From: Rikenellaceae bacterium
GTDB taxonomy: Bacteria > Bacteroidota > Bacteroidia > Bacteroidales > Rikenellaceae
Reading direction: 5' to 3'
DNA: 64,000 nucleotides
Assembly (NCBI GenBank): GCA_017935625.1
Contig: JAGBHC010000015.1
Span: 1 to 64,000, forward strand
The notes under the pieces are model-generated. The model was not told the DNA's origin and made no database searches. It saw nothing but the letters and a program-made list of their open reading frames with translations. The stretch's first letter is position 1. Each line of letters begins with the position of its first letter. Below are positions 16,349 to 26,200 of this stretch, in pieces. A program made the translations under genes and the position numbers.

Positions 16349-18559
16349 CTATCGTTTGTCGTTATTGAGTTCAACAGCCGTCTCCACCACCGCGAAGTCG
16401 CACGCCTTGGTATCGTACCCCATGCGGGACGACACCTCGTCCAGCTCATCCCACGGCACCAGACAGGCGTGCACCTTCCTCAGTTCGTCCGTCTGTCCGG
16501 CGGTCGGGAGATATCCCATCAGCTCGTGGGCGGCCATCCAGCGCAGGTGTTCGCTCTGCGCCATGCGGAGCATCACCGGTCCGATATCGCAGCCCGGAGC
16601 GAGCTCCGGATAGGCGATGCCGGCCCCCGCTCCCGTCCGGGCCCGCAGGCTCCGCTGCCAGTCCGAAAGTTTCGTCCCGCAAAGCGGCGAATTTTCGTTC
16701 CGCAGCACCCGCTCCAACATCCTTATCTTGGTCTTCCGGTGCAAGGCATTGGCCATGTCCTGCCCCTCCTTGCGGCACAGGCCGCGCAGGGCCGCCAGGG
16801 TGTTCCTGCGCAGCGCCTCCTTGCGGCGCTCGCCCCACGGCTTCCCCTTTTCGCCGGTGGTCACCAGATTGTACCGCTCGTAAAAGCGGACCGCCTCCTC
16901 CCGCACCCGGTCCCCGACAATCAGGTCGTAACCGTATATATCCGTCATCCGGCCGAATACGACAATCGGGGCGCCTATCTCCTTCGTGTCGTAGAACGCC
17001 GCGATACGCTCCATGTAGGCCGCCTTCTCCGGCCGGTAGGAACGGACGAAAATCCTGAAATTCTCCCGCCGGCCCGCATAGCGGGTCACGAAGTCGCAGA
17101 GGTCGGCCGCCAGCGTCATGCCCGCCTCGTCGTCGCCCAGGGCAATCACCACGTAGTTGAGAGTCGCCGCGGCCTCCCGCATCCAGCTCCAGAACTCCTC
17201 GGTCCGATAGTCGGTGTCGAGCAGCCGCACCGCCGGATTGCGGCCGAGCGCCGGCGTCCGCATGCAGAACCGCGCCCGAAGCCGCTCCATGTCCTTATCC
17301 ATCACCGTGCAGCGGAACGGACTGCGCTCTCCGCGGCTGTCGGCGAACGCCCCGAACTCGTACAGAAACCGCAGCGCATCCTCGCCCGTCTCTCCGAATC
17401 CCACAATCAGGGCTTCGAATCCGCTCCGCACCGAAGCATCCGCCCCGACCTCCACGAAACTGACCGGCTGGTACTCCACGTTCATCTTCAACTGTTCGAC
17501 AGAGAGGAAAGAGGGGTCCAGCACCCTTATCTCCACCCGGTCGCAGCGCTCCAGATTCTCGAGCAGGTTATGCACGCCCTCCCGGCGGGCATGGCAGTAG
17601 AGCGTGTATTTGTTCCGCCCCGGCTCCTCCGTCCCGGCGGACTTCCCCTGCGGGCACCTTCCCGCCAGCGAGGAGTTGAGAATCTCGGCATGCCGCACAT
17701 TGGCCGGCTCGTCGTCCGAGAGCAGGAACAGACTCACCGCATCGGCCCGCTCCACCATCCGCTCCAGATTACCCAGCCCCGCCGCTTCGAACACCCGTCC
17801 GTCCGCGGCCGCCGGAGTCAGCTCCCGGTCGGCATAAGCCACCACCGCGTCCAGACTCTCGATTCGCTCCAGGCTGTCGTTGCCGTGCGAACGGGCGCTG
17901 AAAAAATGGCTGAACGAGAACCGCGGGCTGTGCATCTCGTCGGAAGGCATACTGACGAAGACGATGCGGTAGGACTCCCGCCCGCGACCGTCGCGCAGAG
18001 CCTCTTTCCCGTGCTCCCGGGCGATATTCTGCGCCAGCAGCATCGACGCCTCGTTCGTACCGAAGAAGACATAGAGCCGGCTCTTGCGGCCGAAGCGGCC
18101 GTCCCGCCACATCTTCAGCCACGACAGCAGCCGGCTTCCCAGCAGATGTATCACGAACACCGCACTCACCGCCACGGCCAGGAAATGAATCACGGCGAAA
18201 AAGAACATGTACACCGGTTCGTGATGCCAATGCGCGTGCACCTCTATCAGGTCGGAGTGGGAGACGAACATCTCCATGGAGGAGAGAGCGGCACGCAGCC
18301 CGGTGGAGATTCCCAGGCTCCAGCCCCCTTCCTCTCCGCAAAAACCGATGAGATAGACTATCAATCCGGCCATCCACAGTCCCGCCGCGATGAATTTCAG
18401 GCGGGCCACCAGCCAATGCCGTATTCTCTTGCAACCGAACAGATACAATGCCCCGGCAACCGTCGCTCCGAGGACGAGCGCGCCCCACCCCATGGAACGC
18501 ACCACGGTCGTCGCGGCGTATCCCTGCTCCGCCGCGCCGCTCATATATTCGAAAAACAT
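16349..18559 (-). CDS. Membrane protein with TrkA-N-like Rossmann domains and C-terminal RyR domain
   Basis: 736 residues. The first 150 hold about four membrane helices. A first nucleotide-binding-like strand follows (LYVFFGTNEASMLLAQNIA, about 165-185). A second, clear TrkA-N/Rossmann start is ALIVGFGETGEDALRFLYEFG (about 380-400) with the GxGxxG pattern. The C-terminus (about 655-725) is a divergent RyR domain (SEHLRWMAAHELMGYLP, then HACLVPWDELDEVSSRMGYDTK). The layout resembles ion-channel regulatory subunits and suggests a membrane sensor for a nucleotide or dinucleotide. First gene of the five-gene operon, 33 nt after a clear promoter. Confidence 0.8.
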   Translation of the reverse strand: MFFEYMSGAAEQGYAATTVVRSMGWGALVLGATVAGALYLFGCKRIRHWLVARLKFIAAGLWMAGLIVYLIGFCGEEGGWSLGISTGLRAALSSMEMFVSHSDLIEVHAHWHHEPVYMFFFAVIHFLAVAVSAVFVIHLLGSRLLSWLKMWRDGRFGRKSRLYVFFGTNEASMLLAQNIAREHGKEALRDGRGRESYRIVFVSMPSDEMHSPRFSFSHFFSARSHGNDSLERIESLDAVVAYADRELTPAAADGRVFEAAGLGNLERMVERADAVSLFLLSDDEPANVRHAEILNSSLAGRCPQGKSAGTEEPGRNKYTLYCHARREGVHNLLENLERCDRVEIRVLDPSFLSVEQLKMNVEYQPVSFVEVGADASVRSGFEALIVGFGETGEDALRFLYEFGAFADSRGERSPFRCTVMDKDMERLRARFCMRTPALGRNPAVRLLDTDYRTEEFWSWMREAAATLNYVVIALGDDEAGMTLAADLCDFVTRYAGRRENFRIFVRSYRPEKAAYMERIAAFYDTKEIGAPIVVFGRMTDIYGYDLIVGDRVREEAVRFYERYNLVTTGEKGKPWGERRKEALRRNTLAALRGLCRKEGQDMANALHRKTKIRMLERVLRNENSPLCGTKLSDWQRSLRARTGAGAGIAYPELAPGCDIGPVMLRMAQSEHLRWMAAHELMGYLPTAGQTDELRKVHACLVPWDELDEVSSRMGYDTKACDFAVVETAVELNNDKR

Positions 18560-18591
18560 ATCGCCAACAATTTAGAATCGATTTCCACTGT

Positions 18592-18599
18592 CAAAGATA
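18592..18599 (-). promoter_or_regulatory. -7 element of the RyR/sigma/nSTAND operon
   Basis: TATCTTTG on the minus strand, 32 nt before the start at 18559; matches TAnnTTTG. Confidence 0.65.
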
Positions 18600-18729
18600 C
18601 TAAGAATTTATCTATTCGGAACAGTCGCCGCCCCCTATTTTGTCGTCCGGAGCTCCGCGACCGACGCCGACGCCCCCGAAAGGCAGCCCGACCCCGGAAA
18701 AAAACGCAGCCGGATGATAGAAACGGCGC

Positions 18730-18777
18730 CCGGCAGGGCTCTTTACGGACAAAGGCTCTGCCGGCAGAGACCGTTTT
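18730..18777 (+). other. Inverted-repeat leader before 18802
   Basis: CCGGCAG at 18730 can pair with CTGCCGG near 18758, and overlapping it CTCTGCCGGCAGAG (18756-18769) is a perfect palindrome followed by a T-run (18774-18779). The two foldings exclude each other. This could be an attenuator-like leader or a terminator; no gene ends just upstream on this strand. Confidence 0.35.
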
Positions 18778-18801
18778 TTCAACCCGAAACGATTACACAC
18801 C

Positions 18802-19281
18802 ATGAAGACAATGAATTACGACCTTTTCCTGCGACACCGCAAGTCGGACTCGCAGCTCCGACGCATCGACCTCGGGTGCGGCATGGCACTCTTCATCGAC
18901 CGCGGCAGCTCCCGCAGGGTGCTGGTGAACACCTCCGCCCGAGAGGTTTTCGAACTGACGGCTTCCGACGGCCGGATTACAGCCTTTTCGCCCCGCGACG
19001 TAGCGGACTCCCGATACTCCGGCCGCAGCTGCCTCGACGCACTCTACTACTTCGGCGTGGAGCCGTTCATCGACGGCGTGGCGCTGGTCACCTGGACCAT
19101 CACCCCCGACGGCATCTACTTCATGGACGAAGACGGATTCGGCATGGAGGACACCATCGAAGAGAACCTCTATGCTTTCATCGACACCCGGTGCCGGGTA
19201 TTGGTGCCCTTCCAGACCATGACGCCGGGGCAAATCCCCCGATTCCGGGAACAGGCCCGAACGGCCCTGCTCGAAAAATAG
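18802..19281 (+). CDS. Hypothetical protein (159 aa)
   Basis: 159 residues, soluble, mixed alpha/beta (for example GCGMALFIDRGSSRRVLV and DGIYFMDEDGFGMEDTIEEN). I do not recognise the family. Codon use and GC match the surrounding chromosome. No signal peptide or membrane helix. It is followed by the DUF1232 gene after 28 nt. The clean ATG after an AC-rich leader and the typical amino-acid composition support coding. Confidence 0.6.
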   Translation: MKTMNYDLFLRHRKSDSQLRRIDLGCGMALFIDRGSSRRVLVNTSAREVFELTASDGRITAFSPRDVADSRYSGRSCLDALYYFGVEPFIDGVALVTWTITPDGIYFMDEDGFGMEDTIEENLYAFIDTRCRVLVPFQTMTPGQIPRFREQARTALLEK

Positions 19282-19309
19282 ATGTCTCACTTTCAAAAAA
19301 CCAATCATC

Positions 19310-19756
19310 ATGCTCGCAGTTCTCTGTATCACGCTGCTGGTCTATCTTCTCTCGGGAAAAGATACCGCCCCCGTTCTCGACAAACTCCACCGCACCGACT
19401 GGCGCGGCAAAGCTGCCGCGCTGCGCTCGAAAATCGAAGAGCTGGCCCTGCGAAGCGGCCGCACGGCGGCCCGCCCGCTGCTCCGGTTCCTCTACGTACT
19501 CGACGACGAGCGCACCACGACCGCCGAAAAGGCGATGCTCTACGGTGCCATCCTCTACATCGTCCTGCCCGTCAGCCTGCTTCCCCGCCGGGTATTCCAT
19601 CTGGCGGGCCTGCTGGACGAATGCGCCGTAGCGATGTTCGTACACAAAAAGATTCGGGACAAAATCACACCCGACATCGAAGCCGCCGTCGAAAGCACCC
19701 TCGACCGGTGGTTCGCCCCGAAACAATCCGCCACAGCCGCCGAAAAAGCCCGATAA
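19310..19756 (+). CDS. DUF1232 (YkvA-like) membrane protein
   Basis: 148 residues. Residues about 75-115 match DUF1232: AEKAMLYGAILYIVLPVSLLPRR, then a (D/G)LLDE segment and AVAMFVHKKI. The N-terminus (LAVLCITLLVYLLSG) is a further membrane helix. YkvA-like proteins are small membrane proteins of unknown function. It may share a transcript with the upstream gene. Confidence 0.75.
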   Translation: MLAVLCITLLVYLLSGKDTAPVLDKLHRTDWRGKAAALRSKIEELALRSGRTAARPLLRFLYVLDDERTTTAEKAMLYGAILYIVLPVSLLPRRVFHLAGLLDECAVAMFVHKKIRDKITPDIEAAVESTLDRWFAPKQSATAAEKAR

Positions 19757-19791
19757 CCGCCCCCGCATGCGGACGTACGCGGATAATTCGC

Positions 19792-19799
19792 TATCTTCG
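19792..19799 (+). promoter_or_regulatory. -7-like element before the nucleotidyltransferase
   Basis: TATCTTCG, one base off TAnnTTTG, 24 nt before the ATG at 19824. It lies within the longer frame that begins at 19767, arguing for the later start. Confidence 0.45.
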
Positions 19800-19823
19800 C
19801 ACCCGCAAAAAACGACCCTACCG

Positions 19824-20411
19824 ATGGAAAACTTCATGGAACAGGCCCGCGAGGCCCAGCGACGGGCCCGCGAAATCATTCGCGACACGAACGTAGAGCA
19901 GATATGGAGAGAGAGCGGCGCCGAGATTCGGCTGGTGGGCTCCCTGAGCATGGGACTCCTGATGAACCACCGCGACATCGACTTCCACATCTACTCTTCG
20001 CCCGTGACCGTCGCCGGCAGCTTCGGCGCCATGACACGGCTGGCGGAACATCCGGCCATCGAACGAATCGAATACGCCAATCTGCTCCGCACGCCGGAAG
20101 CCTGCATCGAATGGCACGCCTGGTATCGCGACCGGGACGAGCGGCTCTGGCAGCTCGACATGATTCACATCGAAAAGGGCTCCCGCTACGACGGCTATTT
20201 CGAACGGATGGCGGAACGCATCTCCGCGGCCCTGACCGACACGACCCGCGAAACCATCCTCCGCCTCAAATACCAAACCCCGCCCTCCGAAAAGATTATG
20301 GGCATCGAATATTACCGGGCGGTCCTGGCGGGCGGAGTCCGGAGCTACCCCGAATTCGAACGCTGGCGGGAAGAACACCCCGTGTCGGGCATCGTGGAGT
20401 GGATGCCCTGA
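19824..20411 (+). CDS. Nucleotidyltransferase-fold protein
   Basis: 195 residues. The motif GSLSMGLLMNHRDIDFHIY (about 32-50) is the GS...DxD active-site pattern of the pol-beta nucleotidyltransferase superfamily. A third acidic residue may be in WQLDMIHIEKG. The C-terminal part is helical. Similar stand-alone proteins include aminoglycoside-type and small-molecule nucleotidyltransferases; the substrate here is not predictable. There is no HEPN partner next to it, which argues against a MNT toxin-antitoxin pair. Confidence 0.7.
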   Translation: MENFMEQAREAQRRAREIIRDTNVEQIWRESGAEIRLVGSLSMGLLMNHRDIDFHIYSSPVTVAGSFGAMTRLAEHPAIERIEYANLLRTPEACIEWHAWYRDRDERLWQLDMIHIEKGSRYDGYFERMAERISAALTDTTRETILRLKYQTPPSEKIMGIEYYRAVLAGGVRSYPEFERWREEHPVSGIVEWMP

Positions 20412-20531
20412 CCGGCCGTTTTCCCGGCAGAGGACCTCGTTTTTCGGCAAAGGGCCCCGTTCTTCCAGGGAGGCGAATCTCGGGGCTGCGACGCCGAAAT
20501 TTAGGGGCCGCAACATTTTTTCGGCCGAAAA

Positions 20532-20562
20532 TTTGCAAAGTTGAAAATTATTCGTACCTTTG
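20532..20562 (+). promoter_or_regulatory. tRNA-Phe promoter
   Basis: TTTG (20532-20535), 19-nt spacer, TACCTTTG (20555-20562): a near-ideal Bacteroidetes -33/-7 pair 35 nt before the tRNA. Confidence 0.8.
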
Positions 20563-20597
20563 CACTCGCTTTAAGACACGAAGCATTCAATAACGAT

Positions 20598-20670
20598 GGT
20601 GCCATAGCTCAGTTGGTAGAGCAAAGGACTGAAAATCCTTGTGTCCCCGGTTCGATTCCTGGTGGTACCA
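20598..20670 (+). tRNA. tRNA-Phe (GAA)
   Basis: 73 nt without encoded CCA. The acceptor stem GGTGCCA pairs with TGGTACC and the discriminator is A. The D-loop contains AGTTGGTAGA; the anticodon loop ACTGAAAAT gives GAA; the T-arm has GGTTCGATTCC. It has a strong promoter and a terminator directly behind it (20681-20714). No copy of its 3' end was seen nearby, so there is no sign that it is being used as an integration site. Confidence 0.96.
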
Positions 20671-20680
20671 CTTGAAAGAA

Positions 20681-20714
20681 AGAGAGTTACAGCAATGTAG
20701 CTCTCTATTTTTTT
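20681..20714 (+). terminator. Terminator after tRNA-Phe
   Basis: AGAGAGTTACA / TGTAGCTCTCT (11 bp, one G-T pair) with a GCAA loop, followed by seven T. Confidence 0.85.
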
Positions 20715-21160
20715 ACCCTACGGCACTCTTCGACACGACTTTTCCCTTTATTCTCTGCCCTCGGCACACCCTTTCGCCGTGCAACGACATACCCGTGCCA
20801 TCCCGCACTTCCTGCTTCGAGACGAGGTCGAACGCGCTGCTGCTCCCGTTACGGTATGTACGTGAAATAAGAGGCCGCTTCGGGCCATCGCCCGTACCGG
20901 AATTGCGACCGAGTTCCGCCATGCGACAAAGAGTGCCTGCGACAACTGCCTGCATGAACGTTTTCCCGGCAAGGGGAAAACGCATCGCAGGGGTGCTCCG
21001 AACCCAAATCGGTTCTCGGAAAAGAAGGCCGGGCGTATCGCTCTCCAGCCCGACAATCCGAGCCGCGAAAGTCCGTCTCCGCGCCTGCTGCGCATGATGG
21101 AATCGCGAACCAAACCACCTTTGGTTCCGGAATCCGTTCAACAGATGCTTCAGTCTGCCC
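20715..21160. other. Intergenic stretch, no supported gene
   Basis: Overlapping frames exist on both strands, but none has a recognisable domain, a promoter or sensible codon use. I see no repeats. Confidence 0.5.
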
Positions 21161-21586
21161 TCAAATAAAAAGGGAAATGATAAGGGTCGATGTTATCACA
21201 ACGAGAACGATGAGATGGTGCAATATGCCCTTTAAACAACTTTCATATCCGAAATTTTTCCATTTATCGTCATAAAGAGACGACAACAATCCTCCTTCTC
21301 TCCACAGTCCCAGCTCATTATTGATTTTATTTATTATTTTGGCATTGGCCAGACTCGCTTTATTGTCCCTGTATATCACGACTGTCATCATAATCGAGGT
21401 CGTTATCGCGAACAGAATCTTTACGTTGGCAGTAATATCTATCAATCGAGAATTAATCGTCGTAAACAACACGATAATCAATGCAATGTATTTTTCCGTA
21501 GTAGCATGTATCTTTGCTCTTCTATCCGAGAACTCTCTGGAATGTTTCTCGAATAGCATTTTCATCAGTTCAAAATTTGTTTCCAT
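21161..21586 (-). CDS. Small multi-pass membrane protein
   Basis: 141 residues, AT-rich. Three or so membrane helices: YIALIIVLFTTI, VKILFAITTSIMMTVVIY and LIVLVVITSTLIISLFI at the C-terminus. The soluble N-terminus is charged and helical. The pattern recalls small membrane pore or anchor proteins found with toxins and defence genes, but I do not recognise a family. It has a promoter-like element at 21726-21733. The low GC suggests recent gain. Confidence 0.6.
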   Translation of the reverse strand: METNFELMKMLFEKHSREFSDRRAKIHATTEKYIALIIVLFTTINSRLIDITANVKILFAITTSIMMTVVIYRDNKASLANAKIINKINNELGLWREGGLLSSLYDDKWKNFGYESCLKGILHHLIVLVVITSTLIISLFI

Positions 21587-21725
21587 CGCAAATCGTTTTA
21601 CATAAATCTTATGATTAGAAATTCAAAGAGACGACCCGACACGTGTCCGCTTCCGCATCTTCGCAGGTAGAATCGAGTCTCGTCTCCTTTTGATTGCTTT
21701 TCGCACACAGCTCCATAGAACCATA

Positions 21726-21733
21726 CAAATGTA
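21726..21733 (-). promoter_or_regulatory. -7 element for the gene at 21161
   Basis: TACATTTG on the minus strand; it would give a leader of about 140 nt. Confidence 0.45.
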
Positions 21734-21779
21734 ACGATTTGTTTTGACGAAAAAATACAAATAAAATATTTATCCGAAT

Positions 21780-21821
21780 AAAAAAGGACCGCTGATTCGC
21801 AACGAATTCAGCGGCCCTTTT
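21780..21821. terminator. Terminator of the 21836 gene
   Basis: AAAAGGACCGCTGA / TCAGCGGCCCTTTT form a stem (one mismatch) directly after the stop codon of the next gene on the minus strand, ending in a T-run. Confidence 0.75.
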
Positions 21822-21835
21822 CAGTCGGCAATCTC

Positions 21836-22969
21836 TCAATTCTCTCCTGCTTCGGAACTGGCATCATCAAACGCAGATTCCCCTATCCCCGCCGGGCATT
21901 CCACTTCCTCTAAAGCCTGCCACAAAGAATCGGCATAACTTCGAAGCATGGGAAAATGTTCATCTTTTTCGATATCCGACATCCGACGCTCTGCCTGCAT
22001 GAGAAAAAAGCGGCAATCCATAAAGTTTTCTTCGTCATAAGCCTTTTTCGCCGCCAGAATCAAGTCAATGGCAGCAACGAGTTTTTTACCGCGTCCTCTG
22101 GAACGGCAGAACTCCTCATCCACAGTTCTCCACTCCTGTTTCGCCCATTTTCTGATTTTGAGACCACCCGCACCTCCGAATTTCCGAAATGCGATTCGCT
22201 GCATCTCGTCTATGAGTTTACGGGCTTCATCATACCTGTTGCTTCCGACCAACAACCCGACAGTCTCTTTCTTTCGCAGTAAATCTTCCTTATACTTCAA
22301 ATTGAGAAGCATATGCCGATAACTTTTCCATTGGGAATGCATATAAACCTGCAACTCCGCAATCGCCTTATTCTGCTCTTCCTGTTTTCCGACAAGCGAT
22401 TTTAAATTCTCAAGCCAACCGGCCGCTTCTTCCACACGCGCTATCGGAGCGTTGAGAATCCGGGTCTCCATACCGTATTCTTCTACCTTAATACGCAGCA
22501 GTTCGAGCAAGGCGCGTGACTCTTCGAGCAGCCTCTCCGCCTCCTCGTAATCCGTTTGGACAAGGAGGATACGAATTTTAGAATAAATAACGCCTATCCG
22601 GGAAATGATAGACCGTACCTCAACCACCTGGGATGAAAGCTCTTTCCCGGCTCCGGAAGATTTCGAGGCAATCGTGCACCCAACTTTTTTCGATTTGGCC
22701 CGACTCCCTTTTTTTGCCAGTTCAATACCTTCCCACACAAGACCATCGCGCTCGTCTTTGCCCCTCGCAATCTCCCCGCCATCCATGCTCGTGATGTGCC
22801 ACCCGCAGCAGAAAGAGCAATAATAACTGCGCGAGGGAACTTTCAGGGAGCTCCGGGCAATAGATTCCACATTGAATTTCAGGAAATTTTCAGCCTTTTC
22901 CTGAGATTCGAACAACATTTTAGGACGCTGGCTGCCTATGCAGAAGCACCTGTTCTTTTTCGGTTTCAC
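21836..22969 (-). CDS. Hypothetical helical protein with N-terminal Cys/His cluster
   Basis: 377 residues. The N-terminus has SRSYYCSFCCGWHITS (about 46-61), a CxxC...H segment common at the start of Bacteroidales proteins of unknown role and probably a small zinc site. From about residue 110 on it is almost all alpha-helix, with coiled-coil-like or TPR-like runs (DYEEAERLLEESRALLELL; RYDEARKLIDEMQ). No signal peptide. It ends with its own terminator. The family is not recognised. Confidence 0.65.
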   Translation of the reverse strand: MKPKKNRCFCIGSQRPKMLFESQEKAENFLKFNVESIARSSLKVPSRSYYCSFCCGWHITSMDGGEIARGKDERDGLVWEGIELAKKGSRAKSKKVGCTIASKSSGAGKELSSQVVEVRSIISRIGVIYSKIRILLVQTDYEEAERLLEESRALLELLRIKVEEYGMETRILNAPIARVEEAAGWLENLKSLVGKQEEQNKAIAELQVYMHSQWKSYRHMLLNLKYKEDLLRKKETVGLLVGSNRYDEARKLIDEMQRIAFRKFGGAGGLKIRKWAKQEWRTVDEEFCRSRGRGKKLVAAIDLILAAKKAYDEENFMDCRFFLMQAERRMSDIEKDEHFPMLRSYADSLWQALEEVECPAGIGESAFDDASSEAGEN

Positions 22970-23138
22970 AACAACGACAGTCTGTTTACCTTTTCCCTAC
23001 AAAACACCTGAGATGCATGTCATTACCCACTGAATGTCCGTTGCCGTCTATCACGTCTCATCCGACACACCCGACATGCAGCTATAAAATTAATAAAAAA
23101 ACGAATAGAATCCGTGTTAGGAATCCATCACTTCCTTA

Positions 23139-23185
23139 AAAGGGCCAGCGCCATCTGCACCGAGTGCGGATGGCGCTGGCCCTTT
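23139..23185. terminator. Strong terminator of the DUF5107 operon
   Basis: A 17-bp perfect stem (23139-23155 / 23169-23185) with A- and T-tracts at its base, 80 nt past the DUF5107 stop (minus strand). Confidence 0.85.
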
Positions 23186-23265
23186 CATTCTGTCGTGTTG
23201 TCCGGACTCCAGCCGGGAAACACTCCGCAGGCACTTGCCGGCCGGCGGCGGCGAACGGAACCCGA

Positions 23266-26200
23266 TTAGGACCGGCCGAGCCAGGCGGCATTGCTCCGGG
23301 TCGATTCGAACGCCTGGATTCCCTGATGGTTGATGTCGAGCTTCGCGGCTTCGGCCAGGTAGCGGTCGGCATGCTTTCCGTCTCCGAGCCCCGCATAGCC
23401 GAGAGCCATCATGTACTTGCAGTGAATCTGGTTGCGCACCTGCAAATCGTCCTCCCAGATAAGCAAATCGGGCAGCGACACGGCGAAATAGTCCATCGTC
23501 ACGGTGTCGTAAAGATGCTGCTTGCCGTAGTCGAGCAGGCGGTTGAAGAGTCTGCGGGCATTCGCCTCCTCGCCCAGCGCACGCCAGGCCAGACCGGCAT
23601 AGAATATCTTGTCGGGCTTGGCATCGTTGTAGTAGAGGGCGGCAGCCGGCTCGGTGGGTCCCGCGGTGGCCCGGCGCCAATGGTCGCAGGCCCGGGCGTG
23701 GTTGCCCGACAACTCGCAGGCCACGCCGAGAAAATAGTGGAAATCGTTCTCCTGCGCACCGTACAGCTTGCCCTCGCCCAGATGCGGGGGATACTCCAGA
23801 CACGCTTCGAGCAGCGCCACGGCCTCTTGGGTGCGGCCCTCGGCCAACGCCCGTTTGGCCATCTCCACGCGGCAGAACTGATACTGGGCCGAGACCTTGC
23901 CTTCGCCCCCCTCCCACGGATGGAAGACACGGCTGTCGAGCAGCGTCCGGGCCCGGTCGTACTCTCCGAGCTGATTGAGGAGCGTGACATGCTCCAGCAC
24001 GAGGTCATCGCGCCGCGAAACGGTTTCGGGATAGCGTTCCAGCAGGGCCAGACGCCGCCCGTGGGGATAGCGGAGACGTTTGTAGAGCTGGTCGAGCTCC
24101 ATCAGCACCCGGCTGTCGGCCGTATCGAGCGCGAAAGCGCGTTCCATGCACTCCACCGCCCGGGCCGCATCGCCGCACTTGTTGAAGTAGACCAGCGCGA
24201 GATTGCGCCACACGGTGGGGAACTTTTCGTCGAGACGCGCCGAATCCTCCCAAGCCTGACGCGCCAGCGCGTACTGGCGTTTGTCGTAGAAGAGATTTCC
24301 GAGGAAATAGGGAGCGCGGGCATCCTCGGGGCGGGTCGCAATCGCCGCCCGAAGCGCCAGGACGGCCTCCAGCCGGTTGGGGAAACAGCAGTCGGGAGAG
24401 TGGCTCCCGCCCTCGGCGAACAGGCTGCGGGCCCGCGACGCATCCCCCTGCTGCAACGCACACCACCCCATGTAGTACCAGCTCATGGGGGAGCAGGCCC
24501 CTTCGGCCAGCGCCACCTTCCACAGCGACAGCGCCTCGCTCCAGCATCCCGCCGCACAATAGTCGAGAGCTATCTCGTCATAGTTGTGCGCATCGCGGCG
24601 CATGAGCCGCTTCATCGACTCCAGCACGGAACGCTCTCCGGTAAGCAGGTATTCCTCATAGAGACAGCCGTAGTTGAAGCGGTCGAAACGGAGCGACTCC
24701 TCTATGAGGGCGAGCGCCTGCTCGCCCTGTCCCGAACGGCGCAGCACGGTGGCTTTCAGGGCACGGGCCTTGTGGTTGTGCCAGTTGCGGACCAGCGACC
24801 GGTCGAGTTCGTGCAGGGCATCGGAAAGCCGCTCCTGCATCACCGAAATTTTCGCACACTCGAAATAACCCGCATCCTGCCAGGCCCCGTTCCAGGTCGA
24901 TTTGTAGAAACGGGCATAGGCCTCGTCGTAACGCCCCTGATACTTGAGGGCGAGTCCGAGATTGTATATCGGCTCCCCGTCATAGGGGTTTGGATTGCGT
25001 TTCATCGACACGGCGACCGCCCGGGCGAGGTGCTTCTCGGCCAGCTCGAAACGGCCCCGGCGCAGATACCACAGACCGAGGGCATTGTTGCAGCGCACAT
25101 CCGCCGGGTCGCGCCGCAGGGCCTCCTCGTAGTATTCGACCGGATTGTAGGTGGCATGGCGGTACTGTTCGAGATGCAGACCGGTGAAATAGAGCTGTTC
25201 GCACGTCTTGATTTGTTCGGGACGCAGCGCCGCCTCCGCCGGGTCGGGAACGGGGCGCACCTCATCGGGCTCGGCATGCCACGAGAGTGCCGCCCGGCCG
25301 TTCTCACGGATTTCGAGCGTGAGCTCCTCCAGCTCCCGCCCCGGGACGGCGACCGTCCGTTCGAAAATCTTTTCGGGCGACACCTTCGTCCGGTGCGAAT
25401 AGAGCACCGTGCCGTCGTCGCCGCGGAGCTCCACCGTCACCTCCCGGGCCGAAGTGGCGAATACCTTGAAGGTCACCTCGTCGCCGCCTTCGCCGCGCTG
25501 GATGTTGAGCAGAAAATCCTTGCTGGCGTTTTTCACGATTCCCAGTTCGCGATACGGCAGAAAATACTGCGTGAACTCCTTCTCTTCGTAGGGCTGGAGC
25601 CACGAGAAGTCCGGCTGGTTCTCCGTGTAGACTCCGGCCATCAGTTCGATGTAGGGGCCGTCGTCGTCGGTGAGGTTGCGGTCCCATGCGCGGCCGAAGT
25701 CTCCGTTGCCCCAGGTCCACTGCTTCTTGCCGGGAGAGACGTGGTGGGAGGCCACGTGCAGCATGCCCGCCCGGGTGTCGTTCTCGTAGCCGCCCTCGAA
25801 ATCGAAGCGCGAATTGACCCCCATGTAGGAGGTGGGGACGCTGATGTTCTTGTAGTTGGAGATATCGACTCCGGCCGAATAGTCCATCTTGTAATAGGTG
25901 CCGGTCGCCACGGGGAACGAACTGACAGCCCGTTTGCCGTGGTCGAACACGGCGTTGATGTCGGGCGGGAAGACGCTCTGATAGTGGTCATTGACCGCCA
26001 CAGCGGGATTGGCCCACCAGAGAAACGTCTGGGGCATGTCGGTCCGGTTGTAGAGCACGCCGCTGATTTCGAGGTAGGCGCACCCGGGCCGCAGGGTGAA
26101 TCCCGCCATTCCCTTCTGGTGGAACATCCGTTCCATTTCGCTGACCCACACCGTCACCGAGCCGTCGGAATGCTCCTCGATGGCGGTATCGACCGGCATG

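Noticed and set aside
16469..18805. 778-codon plus-strand frame opposite the RyR/TrkA gene
   Set aside because: Antisense shadow with Arg/His/Pro-rich composition and no recognisable domain.
19824..20411. MNT/HEPN toxin-antitoxin pair
   Set aside because: The nucleotidyltransferase has no HEPN-type neighbour and is larger than usual MNT antitoxins.
20598..20670. tRNA-Phe as integration site of the nearby low-GC genes
   Set aside because: No direct repeat of the tRNA 3' end and no integrase nearby were found.
20713..21141. Minus-strand frame of 142 codons after tRNA-Phe
   Set aside because: No promoter, no family similarity, and several equally long overlapping frames.
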